44,902 nucleotides of DNA, from IMG/VR virus record IMGVR_UViG_3300002460_000056, positions 1 through 44,902 of that record; one strand, given 5' to 3'. The first letter of the stretch is position 1. The number at the start of each line of letters is the position of its first letter. Made by a program: the position numbers and the translations under genes. Source of the DNA: a virus. Positions 30,916 to 39,415 of this stretch are shown here, piece after piece. The notes beneath the pieces were generated by a model. It saw nothing but the letters and a program-made list of their open reading frames with translations, was not told the origin of the DNA and did no database searches.

Positions 30916-32799
30916 ATGCCTGAAAATCCATTCTCGCAATACATTGTCAGTGAACGAGAGAATATGCGCCAGCAACTTGTAATGGCGCAGACAAGCGGGA
31001 GATTAAACCCGGCACAGACAAAGAGTGTGGCAAACGCTCTTTCACAACTTTATGAAGTTATGAAAGAGGATGAACCTACCATAATTGAAAAAGCAAGAGA
31101 ACAAACCGGAGAAGCTATTGGTGGTTTTATTGAAGGTATCAATCCTGTTTCGGCAGTCCAAGTACTTGCCTCTCCTATTGAAACTGGCAAGGAAATCATT
31201 TCTTCTATAGGAGAGCAATATAAGAAAGCGGCTACTGCTCCTGGTTTAATGGAAAGGATTGCTCGCGGTATTCCAGCGGGGATTCCAATTGTGGGGGCTG
31301 GAATTACAGATATAGCAGACGATGTTGGACGTGGGGATTATGGAAAGGCGGTTGGTAAATTAGGAGCCTTGATACTTGGTGGGAAATTATTTGAAGGAGC
31401 GAAATTAAAAGTTTTCCCAAAATCAACCCTTTCTCCTTCGCAAGTTGCCGCCGTTGAATTCGCAGAGAAACGCAATATTCCTGTTGATCTTCCCACGGCC
31501 ACAGGTGATCCTTTTCTACGATCCATAAAGGCAATCTTAGAAAAACAACCCTTTGCTGCTCCTATCATTCAAAAGGCGGATATTGCCGTTCAAGAGGCAT
31601 TGGCAAAAACAGGGGAAACTTTGAAATCGGAAATCTCCACAATTCCTGCTACTAAGTTGACGGCTGGAGCTAAAGTCAGGGGAACTCTCGATGATACTGT
31701 AGGCGTATTCAACAAGCAGGCCGATGATGCTTACAATAGGTTGAGGGAAATTGCTATGGAAAAGGCATCTCCTGTTCAAATTGGCACTAGGATTGAATCC
31801 GCCCCTCAACACACTGCAAGTCTAAAGGCAATGAATCTTCCATCTCGAACAGTTCCAGTGAGGGAATATTTCTCAGGTCCAGTGTCCATGACGGCAGCGA
31901 AAAAAGCATTTCAGCCGCTTCGTGAGCAGCTTGAGAAAACAATCCCATTGGCTCAATTAGAGGCGAGTCCTGGCTATCGAGCATTACGCGAAATTACCAA
32001 TGCGGATGATATTGTGGATATTGCTACGGCTGACCAGAACCTTTCCAAGATCAAAACTATTGCTCATTCGGAAATTCCAGAACTCAGAACGCGCTCACAG
32101 GGCATTGCAGCCTCGATGATCCCAAAGTTGCAAGCTGATATTTCCGTTGCTGTGAAAGCACTTGGACCAGAAGCAGAAGCAGCCATTGCAAACGGCAGAA
32201 AAGCTACTATTGCTAAATATCAAGTTGGTGATCTCCTAAGAAAGCAATTAAACACCAAGGAGCCTGTTCGTTTATTCAGCCGTCTTGTTCAGAATGATGA
32301 TGCCAGTGCTCAATTGCTCGGCACGGTTGCCAAAATAGATCCTGGAGATATTTCAGCCGTGGCACGGGCAACGGTCGAAGGAATTCTTTCTCCATCAACG
32401 GTAGAAGGGGGATTCAAAAAAGGGGCCGGTGCGCTTGCAAGGTGGGAAAAATTGGGACCACAAACTAAGAAAATTCTGTTCGCTGACAATCCGCAAATGG
32501 TAAGTGAACTGGATAATTATTTTCGTTTGGGGAAGATGATGACTGAGCAGATCAATCCGAGCCAAAGTGCCACAGTTGGAAGTGTACTGGTGACTGGTTT
32601 TTATACCTTGCGACATCCTATTACTGGCACTGCAATTCTTCTGTCTGGGACTAAGTTAGCAAGGATACTTACTTCTCCTGACGGGGCTAGGCTTTTGGCG
32701 GAAGGAATAAAAGTTCCCATTATAAATCCGGCGGCAAAAATACTTGGGGCAGCTATTCTTTCTAGGACTGTTACTGAACAACAAGTGAAAGGAGACTAA
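30916..32799 (+). CDS. Internal virion/ejection protein
   Basis: 627 residues, helical, with a glycine-hydrophobic segment (about 110-160: IPAGIPIVGAGITDIADDVG, AVGKLGALILGG) and a second near the end (about 550-575: SATVGSVLVTGFYTLRHPIT) that could insert in membranes. Third of three large genes in the place where P22-like phages encode gp7, gp20 and gp16-type ejection proteins that carry DNA across the envelope. Assigned by position and style only. Confidence 0.6.
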   Translation: MPENPFSQYIVSERENMRQQLVMAQTSGRLNPAQTKSVANALSQLYEVMKEDEPTIIEKAREQTGEAIGGFIEGINPVSAVQVLASPIETGKEIISSIGEQYKKAATAPGLMERIARGIPAGIPIVGAGITDIADDVGRGDYGKAVGKLGALILGGKLFEGAKLKVFPKSTLSPSQVAAVEFAEKRNIPVDLPTATGDPFLRSIKAILEKQPFAAPIIQKADIAVQEALAKTGETLKSEISTIPATKLTAGAKVRGTLDDTVGVFNKQADDAYNRLREIAMEKASPVQIGTRIESAPQHTASLKAMNLPSRTVPVREYFSGPVSMTAAKKAFQPLREQLEKTIPLAQLEASPGYRALREITNADDIVDIATADQNLSKIKTIAHSEIPELRTRSQGIAASMIPKLQADISVAVKALGPEAEAAIANGRKATIAKYQVGDLLRKQLNTKEPVRLFSRLVQNDDASAQLLGTVAKIDPGDISAVARATVEGILSPSTVEGGFKKGAGALARWEKLGPQTKKILFADNPQMVSELDNYFRLGKMMTEQINPSQSATVGSVLVTGFYTLRHPITGTAILLSGTKLARILTSPDGARLLAEGIKVPIINPAAKILGAAILSRTVTEQQVKGD

Positions 32800-32800
32800 C

Positions 32801-32899
32801 GTGAGGAAACTACTACTTTTGATCTGCGGATTGTTGCTGTCTGGAAGTGTTGGCTTCGGACAGATTTTCCGGGAAGGAACACTTTCCGAAGTGAACTAG
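32801..32899 (+). CDS. Tiny exported peptide, 32 aa
   Basis: GTG start with AAAGGAG 7 bases upstream. (M)RKLLLLICGLLLSGSVGFGQ is a complete signal peptide; only about 12 residues (IFREGTLSEVN) would remain after cleavage. One of several signal-peptide proteins in the virion region. Confidence 0.6.
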   Translation: MRKLLLLICGLLLSGSVGFGQIFREGTLSEVN

Positions 32900-32911
32900 G
32901 AGAAGCGCAAA

Positions 32912-33214
32912 ATGGCATCACCACAAACAACAATTTTGGCGGTTAGCAGCACCGACTACGTTGATGTTGTATGTCGCAGCGACTATTGCCGCCGAATTTT
33001 GGTGGAAGAAAATTACAACAGCACCAATACTCCTACGCAGGATTTCTTAGCCCAGGCTCCAATGGGAGCCGAGGATGTGCGAGTTGCAAAAGGAACTCCA
33101 TTTATATTTACTCCACAACACGACGGGAATTTTACCAAGAATACAATTGTTGGCAGAGTCAAGACGGCTGCGGGATCAATCAGTATGCGTCAGATTGAAA
33201 GTTGGTCAATATGA
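32912..33214 (+). CDS. Small beta-rich protein, 100 aa
   Basis: Begins MASPQTTILAVSSTDYVDVV; contains C-x6-C. Beta-rich all along (VAKGTPFIFTPQHDGNFTKN). Probably a small virion protein or fibre accessory; no family recognised. Ribosome site AGGAGAA; its stop overlaps the fibre start by ATGA. Confidence 0.6.
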   Translation: MASPQTTILAVSSTDYVDVVCRSDYCRRILVEENYNSTNTPTQDFLAQAPMGAEDVRVAKGTPFIFTPQHDGNFTKNTIVGRVKTAAGSISMRQIESWSI

Positions 33215-34962
33215 AAACATTTCAATTAACGGAAGCTGATCGAAGATATTGTTTAGCGATTGGACTTACTGAACCCGAAATCCCAGCAACCGTAAATCTT
33301 TCCGATGAAGAATACAGTGAAATCCTTCAGCGGTGTGCTAATTCCTTTCCTAATGCCACGAAAGAAAAACTCCACGAAAAAGTTATTGGGCACATCATTT
33401 GGAGACGGGAGAGAAAAAGCAGCCATGCTATGCAAGTCAACCAGGAAAAACCTTCCCTGTCACCATCACCGCCAGCCCCAATTCCAGCAAAAGGAAAAAA
33501 CGCAACAAGTCAAATAGAGTGGGCCTCTTTAATCATCAAGGCGCTGATTTTGCTCACTCTCTGGGTCATGGCAGCACGCTCCGCCAATGCACAGTTCAGC
33601 AAAATCAACTCAATCGAAGTACAACAAGCAGGCGCTCTAATTGGATATTTTGCCTCCCCTTTTATAGTGAATTGCACGGGCAGTCTAGCCTGTTCCGTAG
33701 TAGATTCTACCTGGACAATGACGACTACGGCTAGTCCTCTTACTACCAAGGGCGACATTTTTACCTACACAACGCTGGATGCTCGCCTGCCGGTAGGGGC
33801 CAATGGTCTTGTTTTGGGAGCGAATTCGGCTACGGCAACGGGGCTTGAATGGATCGTGAACGGTGCTGGCGCGGCACATAATCTTTTTTCTGCTACGCAC
33901 TCGGACACGGTTTCGGCTTCTCCCGTTCGCGGAGACCTCATTATTGCCAACTTGACACCGGCCTGGACCAAACTTGCGCTAGGTGCAGCAACAGCCGGGA
34001 AGTACGCCAAGTCGGACGGGTCTGACGTGGTGATCTCCACCGGGTCGGCCAGCGGCGTAGGGGCTTGTGCAGCAAGTAATTGGATCTCGACGCTGAACGC
34101 CGATGCCGCTCCGACTTGTACGCAGCCTGCCGCTTCCGATCTTTCCAATGGAACCAGCGGGAGCGGGGCCGTTGCCTTGGTCGGATCACCCACATTTACC
34201 ACCAGCGCCCTCAGTCCGATATTCAGCACGACGACCGCCGATCCTGCCGATACGGGCATTTTACGGCTGGCAAACGGGGAGACAATTTGCTGGGAAGCGT
34301 CACCGCCTGGGACGGACTTTTGCATTACGGGGGATTCTTCTGAGCGGATTGCGGCAACAACTTTTGTAGGGGCGCTGACGGGCAATGCGGATACCGCGAC
34401 GACTGCAACGACGGCCAACGCGGGCGATTCGGCCACGAGTTTCTTTTCATCCGGGACACTGGAAGTTGCGGTCGGTGGGACGGGAACTTCCAGCACGCTT
34501 ACTGGCTTGGTACGGGGCAGCGCGACGGCGATGACGGCTGCGGAATTGAGTGGGGATGCGACTACCTCCGGCAGCAACGTAGTTACCGTCAAAGATAACC
34601 TGAAAATCTCAACGTTGGGGATCACGATTGACGGCGGCGGTTCTGCAATTACGACAGGCATTAAGGGATACTTGGAAGTCCCATTTGCCTGCGCGATCAA
34701 TAGAGCTACGACGCTGGCGGACCAATCCGGATCGGTTGTGATTGATGTCTGGAAAGATACCTATGCAAATTATCCTCCAACGGTAGCGAACACAATAACC
34801 GCCAGCGCCAAACCGACAATCTCAGCGGCGACCAAGGCCCAGGATTCCACTCTGACGGGATGGACAACTTCAGTAACGGCAGGGGACATTTTGGGATTTA
34901 AGGTGGATTCAGCCACGACAGTAACGCGGGTTCATCTAAGTTTGAAATGCACAAGAACATAA
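33211..34962 (+). CDS. Tail fibre-like protein with an internal signal-peptide-like segment
   Basis: 583 residues from ATG 33211. The first 70 are a small helical domain (SDEEYSEILQRC). A Pro-rich linker follows (SLSPSPPAPIPAKGK). Residues 104-127 are a hydrophobic span ending A-A-R-S-A-N-A-Q, exactly like a signal peptide with an AxA cleavage site but in the middle of the protein. Then come fibre repeats (TTKGDIFTYTTLDARLPVGA) and a C-terminal domain (YLEVPFACAINRATTLADQS, VIDVWKDTYANYPPTVANT) of a type shared by many phage fibres. It may be a fusion of a cytoplasmic domain with a secreted fibre gene. Confidence 0.7.
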   Translation: MKTFQLTEADRRYCLAIGLTEPEIPATVNLSDEEYSEILQRCANSFPNATKEKLHEKVIGHIIWRRERKSSHAMQVNQEKPSLSPSPPAPIPAKGKNATSQIEWASLIIKALILLTLWVMAARSANAQFSKINSIEVQQAGALIGYFASPFIVNCTGSLACSVVDSTWTMTTTASPLTTKGDIFTYTTLDARLPVGANGLVLGANSATATGLEWIVNGAGAAHNLFSATHSDTVSASPVRGDLIIANLTPAWTKLALGAATAGKYAKSDGSDVVISTGSASGVGACAASNWISTLNADAAPTCTQPAASDLSNGTSGSGAVALVGSPTFTTSALSPIFSTTTADPADTGILRLANGETICWEASPPGTDFCITGDSSERIAATTFVGALTGNADTATTATTANAGDSATSFFSSGTLEVAVGGTGTSSTLTGLVRGSATAMTAAELSGDATTSGSNVVTVKDNLKISTLGITIDGGGSAITTGIKGYLEVPFACAINRATTLADQSGSVVIDVWKDTYANYPPTVANTITASAKPTISAATKAQDSTLTGWTTSVTAGDILGFKVDSATTVTRVHLSLKCTRT

Positions 34963-34974
34963 AGGAGAATAAAT

Positions 34975-35229
34975 ATGGAGAAAGCGGAAGTCATTGCGGA
35001 AGCGGAAAAAAGGTTGCTTTCACCTACGTCTATTGATCCTGATGAACTCAAAATCCAGTTGGTGAAAGCCTGCTTGCGTGATATTGCCGACTTGGAAGCG
35101 CAGATTAAAAAGAACCAGTTGCTTATCTCCATACTTCGAGACAAGATTGACACGATTACCGCGCCGCCTCCCCTAATTGTAGTAGAGGAACCCATAGTGG
35201 AAACAGAGAAACCTTTGACCGAGTTCTAA
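34975..35229 (+). CDS. Small coiled-coil protein, 84 aa
   Basis: Starts after AAAGGAGAATAAAT. Helix then coiled coil (LRDIADLEAQIKKNQLLISI), ending in a Pro/Glu-rich tail (EEPIVETEKPLTEF). Between the fibre and the beta-helix protein; it may be a chaperone or linker. Unknown. Confidence 0.55.
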   Translation: MEKAEVIAEAEKRLLSPTSIDPDELKIQLVKACLRDIADLEAQIKKNQLLISILRDKIDTITAPPPLIVVEEPIVETEKPLTEF

Positions 35230-35233
35230 TACA

Positions 35234-36646
35234 ATGCGAAAACTCTTCTATCTCGCTTCATTTTTGTTCCTGCTGATTTCTCAGGGCCACGCCGCAGTTA
35301 CGGCTACAACTGTTTGGGAGTTTCGTACTGATGCGGGAGACCTAAACAACGGTTCCTGCTTTGACGGTTCGGTCGCTGTACCAGGAACAGATTACTCATT
35401 CCCTCAAGCATCTAGCCAATACAACGGCACGGACTTGGTGATTGACGGTGTGGACAACACAAAAGTTACCTCGGCAACCCATAACTTCGTGGCCGCCGAT
35501 GAGGGAAACTGTGTTCGCGTATCAGCAGGGACCGGCTTCACGGTCGGTTGGTACGTCATTACAGACACATCCGCCAATGCTGCTACTCTCAGCAGCGCGG
35601 TTGGAACGACGGGGAGCACAGGGGGAACATATCGAGTCGGTGGAGCGGCTCTTCTCAATAGTACTAATGCCGATGACTACTTTGAGGCAATGGTGGCCGG
35701 GAACACCGGATGGTTCCTGTATAATGCCAGTGCCCACGCAGTAGGAGAAGCGGTCAGCGTGGTCGCAGATGCGACCTCCACCACGGTAATCTCGATCAAT
35801 GGCTACAATACAACCCGTGGGGATAATCCCACCGGAGCGAATCGGCCCGTAATAGACATAGCCGCGCAGTCCTTTACAATGACAGGAGACTACTTCAATT
35901 TCAGCAACCTTATTTTTACGGTTACCTCCGCGACTGGATTTACCTCTGGGATAGGCAGCGTATTCAGGAATGTCAAGATCACAAACAGCAGCGTAACGGC
36001 AGGGAGACCGGCGCTCAGTATTAATACTGCTGGCAAGGTTTTCGATTCGGAGTTCATATCTACAAATGGAAATGCCATTACCGGAAATGGCAGTAATGCT
36101 ATTTTTCATGGGAATTACATCCATGACTCTGTTACTTGCTTGAACATGCCAGGGAATGACTTTAATGTGGTATCGTTCAATAGCATAGATACTTGTAGTA
36201 CGGCGGGTATTGCGTTGGGCAGTGCTTCCGAAAGCAATAAATTTTTGTTCAACACTATTTATGGAGCAGAAACACCGGCAGGGACCGGCATGAGCGCGGC
36301 AGCTACACAATCAACCAATACTACTCTAATCGGAAACATTTTTTACGGTTGGGTTACTGGAATCAGCTTTAACGCGAACGTCCAATCTACCTTCGCGGAT
36401 TACAATGACTTTTTCAACAACACCACAAACCGTCAGTTTATAGATGCTGGGCCGAACGATTTAGGTGTTGATCCTGCGTTCACGAATGCTGCTAGTGGGG
36501 ATTTCTCTATTGGAACAGCCTTGAAAGCAGCAGGGTTCCCAGGAGCATTTCAGGGAGCTACTTCGACTGGTTATCTTGATGTAGGCGCAGTCCAACGGCA
36601 GGAACCCGCTGGCGGAAGTGGGGGGAGTTTTACATTCGTGCAGTAG
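35234..36646 (+). CDS. Secreted right-handed beta-helix protein (tailspike-like)
   Basis: 470 residues. Signal peptide MRKLFYLASFLFLLISQGHA then AVTATTVWEFRTDAGD. From about 200 to 440 it has parallel beta-helix repeats of the N-x-I/F type (DNDFNVVSFNSIDTCST style): FRNVKITNSS, GNYIHDSV, NKFLFNTIYG, TLIGNIFYGW. The end is D-V-G-A-V-Q-R-Q-E-P then Gly/Ser and FTFVQ. The fold matches pectate-lyase-like enzymes and tailspikes that bind or cut surface polysaccharide; no catalytic set can be read by eye. The signal peptide suggests export, unusual for a tailspike. Ribosome site weak. Confidence 0.75.
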   Translation: MRKLFYLASFLFLLISQGHAAVTATTVWEFRTDAGDLNNGSCFDGSVAVPGTDYSFPQASSQYNGTDLVIDGVDNTKVTSATHNFVAADEGNCVRVSAGTGFTVGWYVITDTSANAATLSSAVGTTGSTGGTYRVGGAALLNSTNADDYFEAMVAGNTGWFLYNASAHAVGEAVSVVADATSTTVISINGYNTTRGDNPTGANRPVIDIAAQSFTMTGDYFNFSNLIFTVTSATGFTSGIGSVFRNVKITNSSVTAGRPALSINTAGKVFDSEFISTNGNAITGNGSNAIFHGNYIHDSVTCLNMPGNDFNVVSFNSIDTCSTAGIALGSASESNKFLFNTIYGAETPAGTGMSAAATQSTNTTLIGNIFYGWVTGISFNANVQSTFADYNDFFNNTTNRQFIDAGPNDLGVDPAFTNAASGDFSIGTALKAAGFPGAFQGATSTGYLDVGAVQRQEPAGGSGGSFTFVQ

Positions 36647-36654
36647 GAACAAAA

Positions 36655-37266
36655 ATGAGAACCACTGACCTTTTGTTTCACCCGTTGACGGATTATAAAT
36701 TTGTCCGTCAGGACACGCGGGAATTTGTTTGCTCCGTGGAGGACAGGGCGTGGACCTACGAAGGACGTGGTGGCTTCTATCGGCTCACCATAGATAAGGA
36801 AAACAAGAACTGCCTCCAAAGCGTATATGAAGAGATCAACGGTATTTTATGCCCAATCAACGAGCGCACGCTGCGCAAGGATGATCCCGTGAGAGCATTT
36901 CTGGCAAGCGATGAGATTGCCCGCCAGGAATACCAAGGCATCGCCCAATATGCTCCGCCCACCATTGCGGAAGGGGAAAAGTGGCATTACCAAACGCGGG
37001 GCCGCTGGACGTGGCGGGAAATGCCGGACGGCCCGATTTCAGGCGCAGGCGCTTGGGAATATGATGTCATCGGGTTTCTTCTTTTTGGGCGCTTGGATAT
37101 TCTGGAAGTTTGGACAGAGACGGTGGACGGCGATCTGTCTACCGGCTCATTGCCCAGCGGCGAGAAGCATCTCTTTAACCGCCATGAAGTCTTTACCACA
37201 GATGGTTTCCTGGGGTTCGACGACGAATTAGTAACGGGCTGGAATGGGATGGTTGTGAGACAATGA
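36655..37266 (+). CDS. Hypothetical protein, 203 aa
   Basis: Soluble, with two domains by eye: an N-terminal alpha/beta part with four Cys (EFVCSVEDRAW ... NKNCLQSVYEEINGILCPIN) and a beta-rich Trp-containing C-terminal part (WHYQTRGRWTWREMPDG). I do not recognise a family. It precedes the holin-like gene and overlaps it by ATGA, so it may belong to the lysis or late cassette. Confidence 0.6.
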   Translation: MRTTDLLFHPLTDYKFVRQDTREFVCSVEDRAWTYEGRGGFYRLTIDKENKNCLQSVYEEINGILCPINERTLRKDDPVRAFLASDEIARQEYQGIAQYAPPTIAEGEKWHYQTRGRWTWREMPDGPISGAGAWEYDVIGFLLFGRLDILEVWTETVDGDLSTGSLPSGEKHLFNRHEVFTTDGFLGFDDELVTGWNGMVVRQ

Positions 37267-37526
37267 TGAGTTGGCTGCAAAGGTTCTTGATCGGACGGGC
37301 CATCAAACAGTTGGACAAGGAGGTCTTGAAAATGCCGAGAAGCTGGAGAACAACGCTAGTTGGGGTATTGATGATTTTAGGGGTGGTGGCAAATGCCGGA
37401 GTCACTATTTTGGACGGCGACCCAGCCACAACAGTTGACTTGAAAATCTTGCTTGCGGGATTAGGTGTAGGGTGGGGTTTCATTGTGGCCCGCGACCAGA
37501 AGGCCCACGAGGAAGAAAGGAGATAA
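37263..37526 (+). CDS. Holin-like protein, two transmembrane segments
   Basis: 87 residues. A basic N-terminal helix, then hydrophobic span 1 (TTLVGVLMILGVVANAGVTI), a loop with DGDPATTVD, span 2 (LKILLAGLGVGWGFIVA), then R-D-Q-K-A-H-E-E-E-R-R. The T-x-V-G-V-L start, the DG(D/N)PAT loop and the A-R-D-x end are typical of phage small membrane proteins called holins. It would permeabilise the inner membrane for the hydrolase at 38594. Confidence 0.7.
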   Translation: MMSWLQRFLIGRAIKQLDKEVLKMPRSWRTTLVGVLMILGVVANAGVTILDGDPATTVDLKILLAGLGVGWGFIVARDQKAHEEERR

Positions 37527-37531
37527 AAACC

Positions 37532-37909
37532 ATGAAACGATTGATTTTGCTTTTGCTCGTCTCGCTCATCTGCTCTGCCTACCCACTGTGGGCGCAACAA
37601 TCCGTGTCCGAAGAGGCAACGGTTCTTTTCCGGCAAGAGACAAAATATGCGCAAGGCACTCGTCGCGTCAAACAAGTCTTGGAAGCTAAAGAACTCATTG
37701 CGGAAAAATACCGAATAGAAAAGAGAATCAAGGAAATTTCGATACGATTGACGGAACTTGATAAAGATGTCGAGCCTGGCGAACCTCTCGCGGTAAAACC
37801 TTGCATCGCGCCGAGCGAATGGTGGAAGTACAATCCAACGCCTCATACGATAATAAGCGAGCCAGTTGCAGGGGCAGAACTATTCATTAGGCATCGGAGC
37901 GGCCTTTGA
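37532..37909 (+). CDS. Exported protein, 5' part of a probably frameshifted beta-barrel gene
   Basis: 125 residues from ATG 37532 (GAAAGGAGAT upstream). Signal peptide MKRLILLLLVSLICSAYPLW-AQ, then a helical charged part (about 45-85, LEAKELIAEKYRIEKRIKEI), then KPCIAPSEWWKYNPTPHTI and a stop. The 37866-38082 sequence continues as coherent beta-strand-like protein in two other frames, so the gene is likely broken. Location between holin and membrane genes might suggest an outer-membrane or spanin-like role; the truncated form may be inactive. Confidence 0.6.
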   Translation: MKRLILLLLVSLICSAYPLWAQQSVSEEATVLFRQETKYAQGTRRVKQVLEAKELIAEKYRIEKRIKEISIRLTELDKDVEPGEPLAVKPCIAPSEWWKYNPTPHTIISEPVAGAELFIRHRSGL

Positions 37910-38082
37910 ACCGTCGAGCGCGCCTCGGTCGTCTGGGGTCTTGCAGTACATCAGCGGTACAGGGGATACCCGGCCTTACACTCAAATAACCATCAGGAGA
38001 AGCGGTCGCCGCGCCGCTGATTGACGGATGGCAAGCCCGCGTGACGGGCGGCCTGAGATACAATTTCACTCACGCGCCATAA
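37866..38082 (+). pseudogene. Frameshifted 3' part of a beta-barrel-like outer membrane protein
   Basis: After the 37532 frame fails, frame 3 reads Q-N-Y-S-L-G-I-G-A-A-F-E-P-S-S-A-P and GVLQYISGTGDTRPYTQITI up to about 37994. Then frame 1 reads S-G-E-A-V-A-A-P-L-I-D-G-W-Q-A-R-V-T-G-G-L-R-Y-N-F-T-H-A-P and TAA at 38080. Alternating residues and the aromatic-ended last strand are like an outer-membrane beta-barrel. Joining all three frames needs two +1 shifts. These could be real mutations, assembly errors or, less likely, recoding. No separate ribosome site supports these frames. Confidence 0.5.
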
Positions 38083-38107
38083 ACTTCGACTTGGAGGACT
38101 CTGTTGA

Positions 38108-38377
38108 ATGCTTCCACTTCTCATGTTTTTGCAAACTGTCAGTTATGCCGACAAGCTGATTGATGCTCTGATTGCGATGGGACCGGGAGGAATATTAGCC
38201 GCCATCGTGTTCCACTTTTACCGCCAAGACCGGCAAGCATCCTCCTGTCGAGCGAAGCTGGTGCAGGACCAATTTGTAACCTACGCGCAAGATTTCAAGA
38301 ACATCGTCCAGGACAATACCAAGGCCATTCAGTCAAACACGGATTGCATCAGGGAGTTTATAGGGAGGGCTAAATGA
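38108..38377 (+). CDS. Small membrane protein with periplasmic helix (spanin- or holin-like)
   Basis: 89 residues. Hydrophobic N-terminus MLPLLMFLQTV, a further span G-P-G-G-I-L-A-A-I-V-F-H-F-Y-R, then a charged helix (VTYAQDFKNIVQDNTKAIQS). Layout is that of phage lysis accessory proteins (inner-membrane spanin or second holin). GGAGG lies 11 bases before the ATG. ATGA overlap with the next gene. Confidence 0.55.
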   Translation: MLPLLMFLQTVSYADKLIDALIAMGPGGILAAIVFHFYRQDRQASSCRAKLVQDQFVTYAQDFKNIVQDNTKAIQSNTDCIREFIGRAK

Positions 38378-38622
38378 CCGAGGCTGAAATTATCCAACTG
38401 CTTTTGCCGGTCCTCATTTGGTATTCAGTGATTTGCACTTTATGTAGCTGGCTCGTAAAATTTATTCCTACCCCAGAGGATGCTGAGAAAATCCTTCTTC
38501 TGAAACATACCCCTCTTTGGTACACACGCCTCTATAACTTGCTCCGATGGGCCAGCGTAAACCGGGCTTGGAAGGCAGAACGGAAAAACGCCAATGGAAA
38601 ACCAGAACCCAAAAATCCCTGA
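38374..38622 (+). CDS. Small membrane protein, 82 aa
   Basis: One span at the N-terminus (IIQLLLPVLIWYSVICTLCS), then a basic, aromatic-rich cytoplasmic part (PLWYTRLYNLLRWASVNRAW) and a hydrophilic tail. The end overlaps the hydrolase gene by 29 bases. Probably in the lysis cassette; exact role unknown. Confidence 0.55.
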   Translation: MTEAEIIQLLLPVLIWYSVICTLCSWLVKFIPTPEDAEKILLLKHTPLWYTRLYNLLRWASVNRAWKAERKNANGKPEPKNP

Positions 38623-39109
38623 CCCTGCTGTGCCGCTTAATAATCAGCCCCATGATATTCTATTGGCGATGTTATTGTTCGGGGAAGCAAGGGGAGAGAC
38701 CGCCGTGGCGAAACTTGCTGTTGCAAACGTCGTTAGGAACCGCGTCCTGGCGGGGCGGTATGGCGGCTCGGACTGGCCGCAAGTCATTCTAGCCAACAAG
38801 CAATTTTCTTGCTTTAATGAGGCTGACGTAAATCGGCCTAAATTGCTTGTGCCTTTGGAATGGGCCAAGCCGGAAGTTTGGGGGGAATGTTTGGAGATTG
38901 CTCAAAGCATTTTGTTCGGAACTGCGCAAGACAACACGCGGAGGTCCACGCATTACCACGACAAGTCTATGGATTCCAAGCCTCCATTTTGGACTAAATA
39001 TTTCGATCACACAATAGATATTGGAGGACTACGATTCTATAGAGACCCAAAAGCATTTCACGAGAAGCCTATCACACATCTTACCGAGGAACTGATGGGA
39101 CAGGGATAG
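38594..39109 (+). CDS. Cell wall hydrolase, SleB/Hydrolase_2 family (endolysin)
   Basis: 171 residues. LLFGEARGE with Glu31 as likely catalytic residue, then A-V-A-N-V-V-R-N-R, W-P-Q-V-I-L-A-N-K-Q-F-S-C-F-N, and STHYHDKSM near residue 117. These match SleB-like cell wall hydrolases (spore cortex lytic enzyme fold) used as endolysins by many phages. It has no signal peptide, so it needs the holin for access to peptidoglycan. Last gene of the rightward block; its stop is 10 bases from the end of the oppositely oriented zinc-ribbon gene. Confidence 0.85.
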   Translation: MENQNPKIPDPAVPLNNQPHDILLAMLLFGEARGETAVAKLAVANVVRNRVLAGRYGGSDWPQVILANKQFSCFNEADVNRPKLLVPLEWAKPEVWGECLEIAQSILFGTAQDNTRRSTHYHDKSMDSKPPFWTKYFDHTIDIGGLRFYRDPKAFHEKPITHLTEELMGQG

Positions 39110-39119
39110 ATGACCAAAG

Positions 39120-39230
39120 CTATGTCCACCACTGCGGAACACACCATCCTGGGCAGGTATAGCACCACCATCGCTTGCCTCTTTTGAAAACGTCAGAGAA
39201 GCAACGCGGGCAAACGGGTTGTTCTTTCAT
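39120..39230 (-). CDS. Zinc-ribbon mini-protein, 36 aa
   Basis: Starts MKEQPVCPRCFSDVFKRGKR; two knuckles C-P-R-C and C-Y-T-C plus another Cys (PGWC), rich in Trp at the end. ATGA overlap (39227-39230) with the 62-aa gene confirms its frame. It is the last gene of the leftward block. No room remains for a terminator between it and the converging hydrolase gene. Confidence 0.7.
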   Translation of the reverse strand: MKEQPVCPRCFSDVFKRGKRWWCYTCPGWCVPQWWT

Positions 39231-39415
39231 TTTTTGACAGCTTTCCTATTTCCCTTCCGCTCTTTTCTTGCCACCGCCGCCTGATAACTCTCATAGACCG
39301 AAACCTTACACCACTGACCTTCGATCAGCCGCTTGACCGTGCGCAGCCGCTTAGGGCGCACTCCTCGGCTCTCCTCATCCTTGCGCACCCAATCTTTAGC
39401 GAGAAAGTGGTTCAT
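39227..39415 (-). CDS. Small basic protein, 62 aa
   Basis: Starts at ATG 39415 (GGAGGAAAAACC upstream) and overlaps the preceding stop as ATGA; the longer open frame to 39613 is rejected. Basic with a beta segment (GQWCKVSVYESYQAAVARKE). It may bind nucleic acid. No family recognised. Confidence 0.6.
   Translation of the reverse strand: MNHFLAKDWVRKDEESRGVRPKRLRTVKRLIEGQWCKVSVYESYQAAVARKERKGNRKAVKK

Noticed and set aside
33765-34700. A 311-codon minus-strand frame inside the fibre gene
   Set aside because: Shadow of the Thr/Ala/Gly-rich fibre repeats; low-complexity Val/Ala/Pro content and no context.
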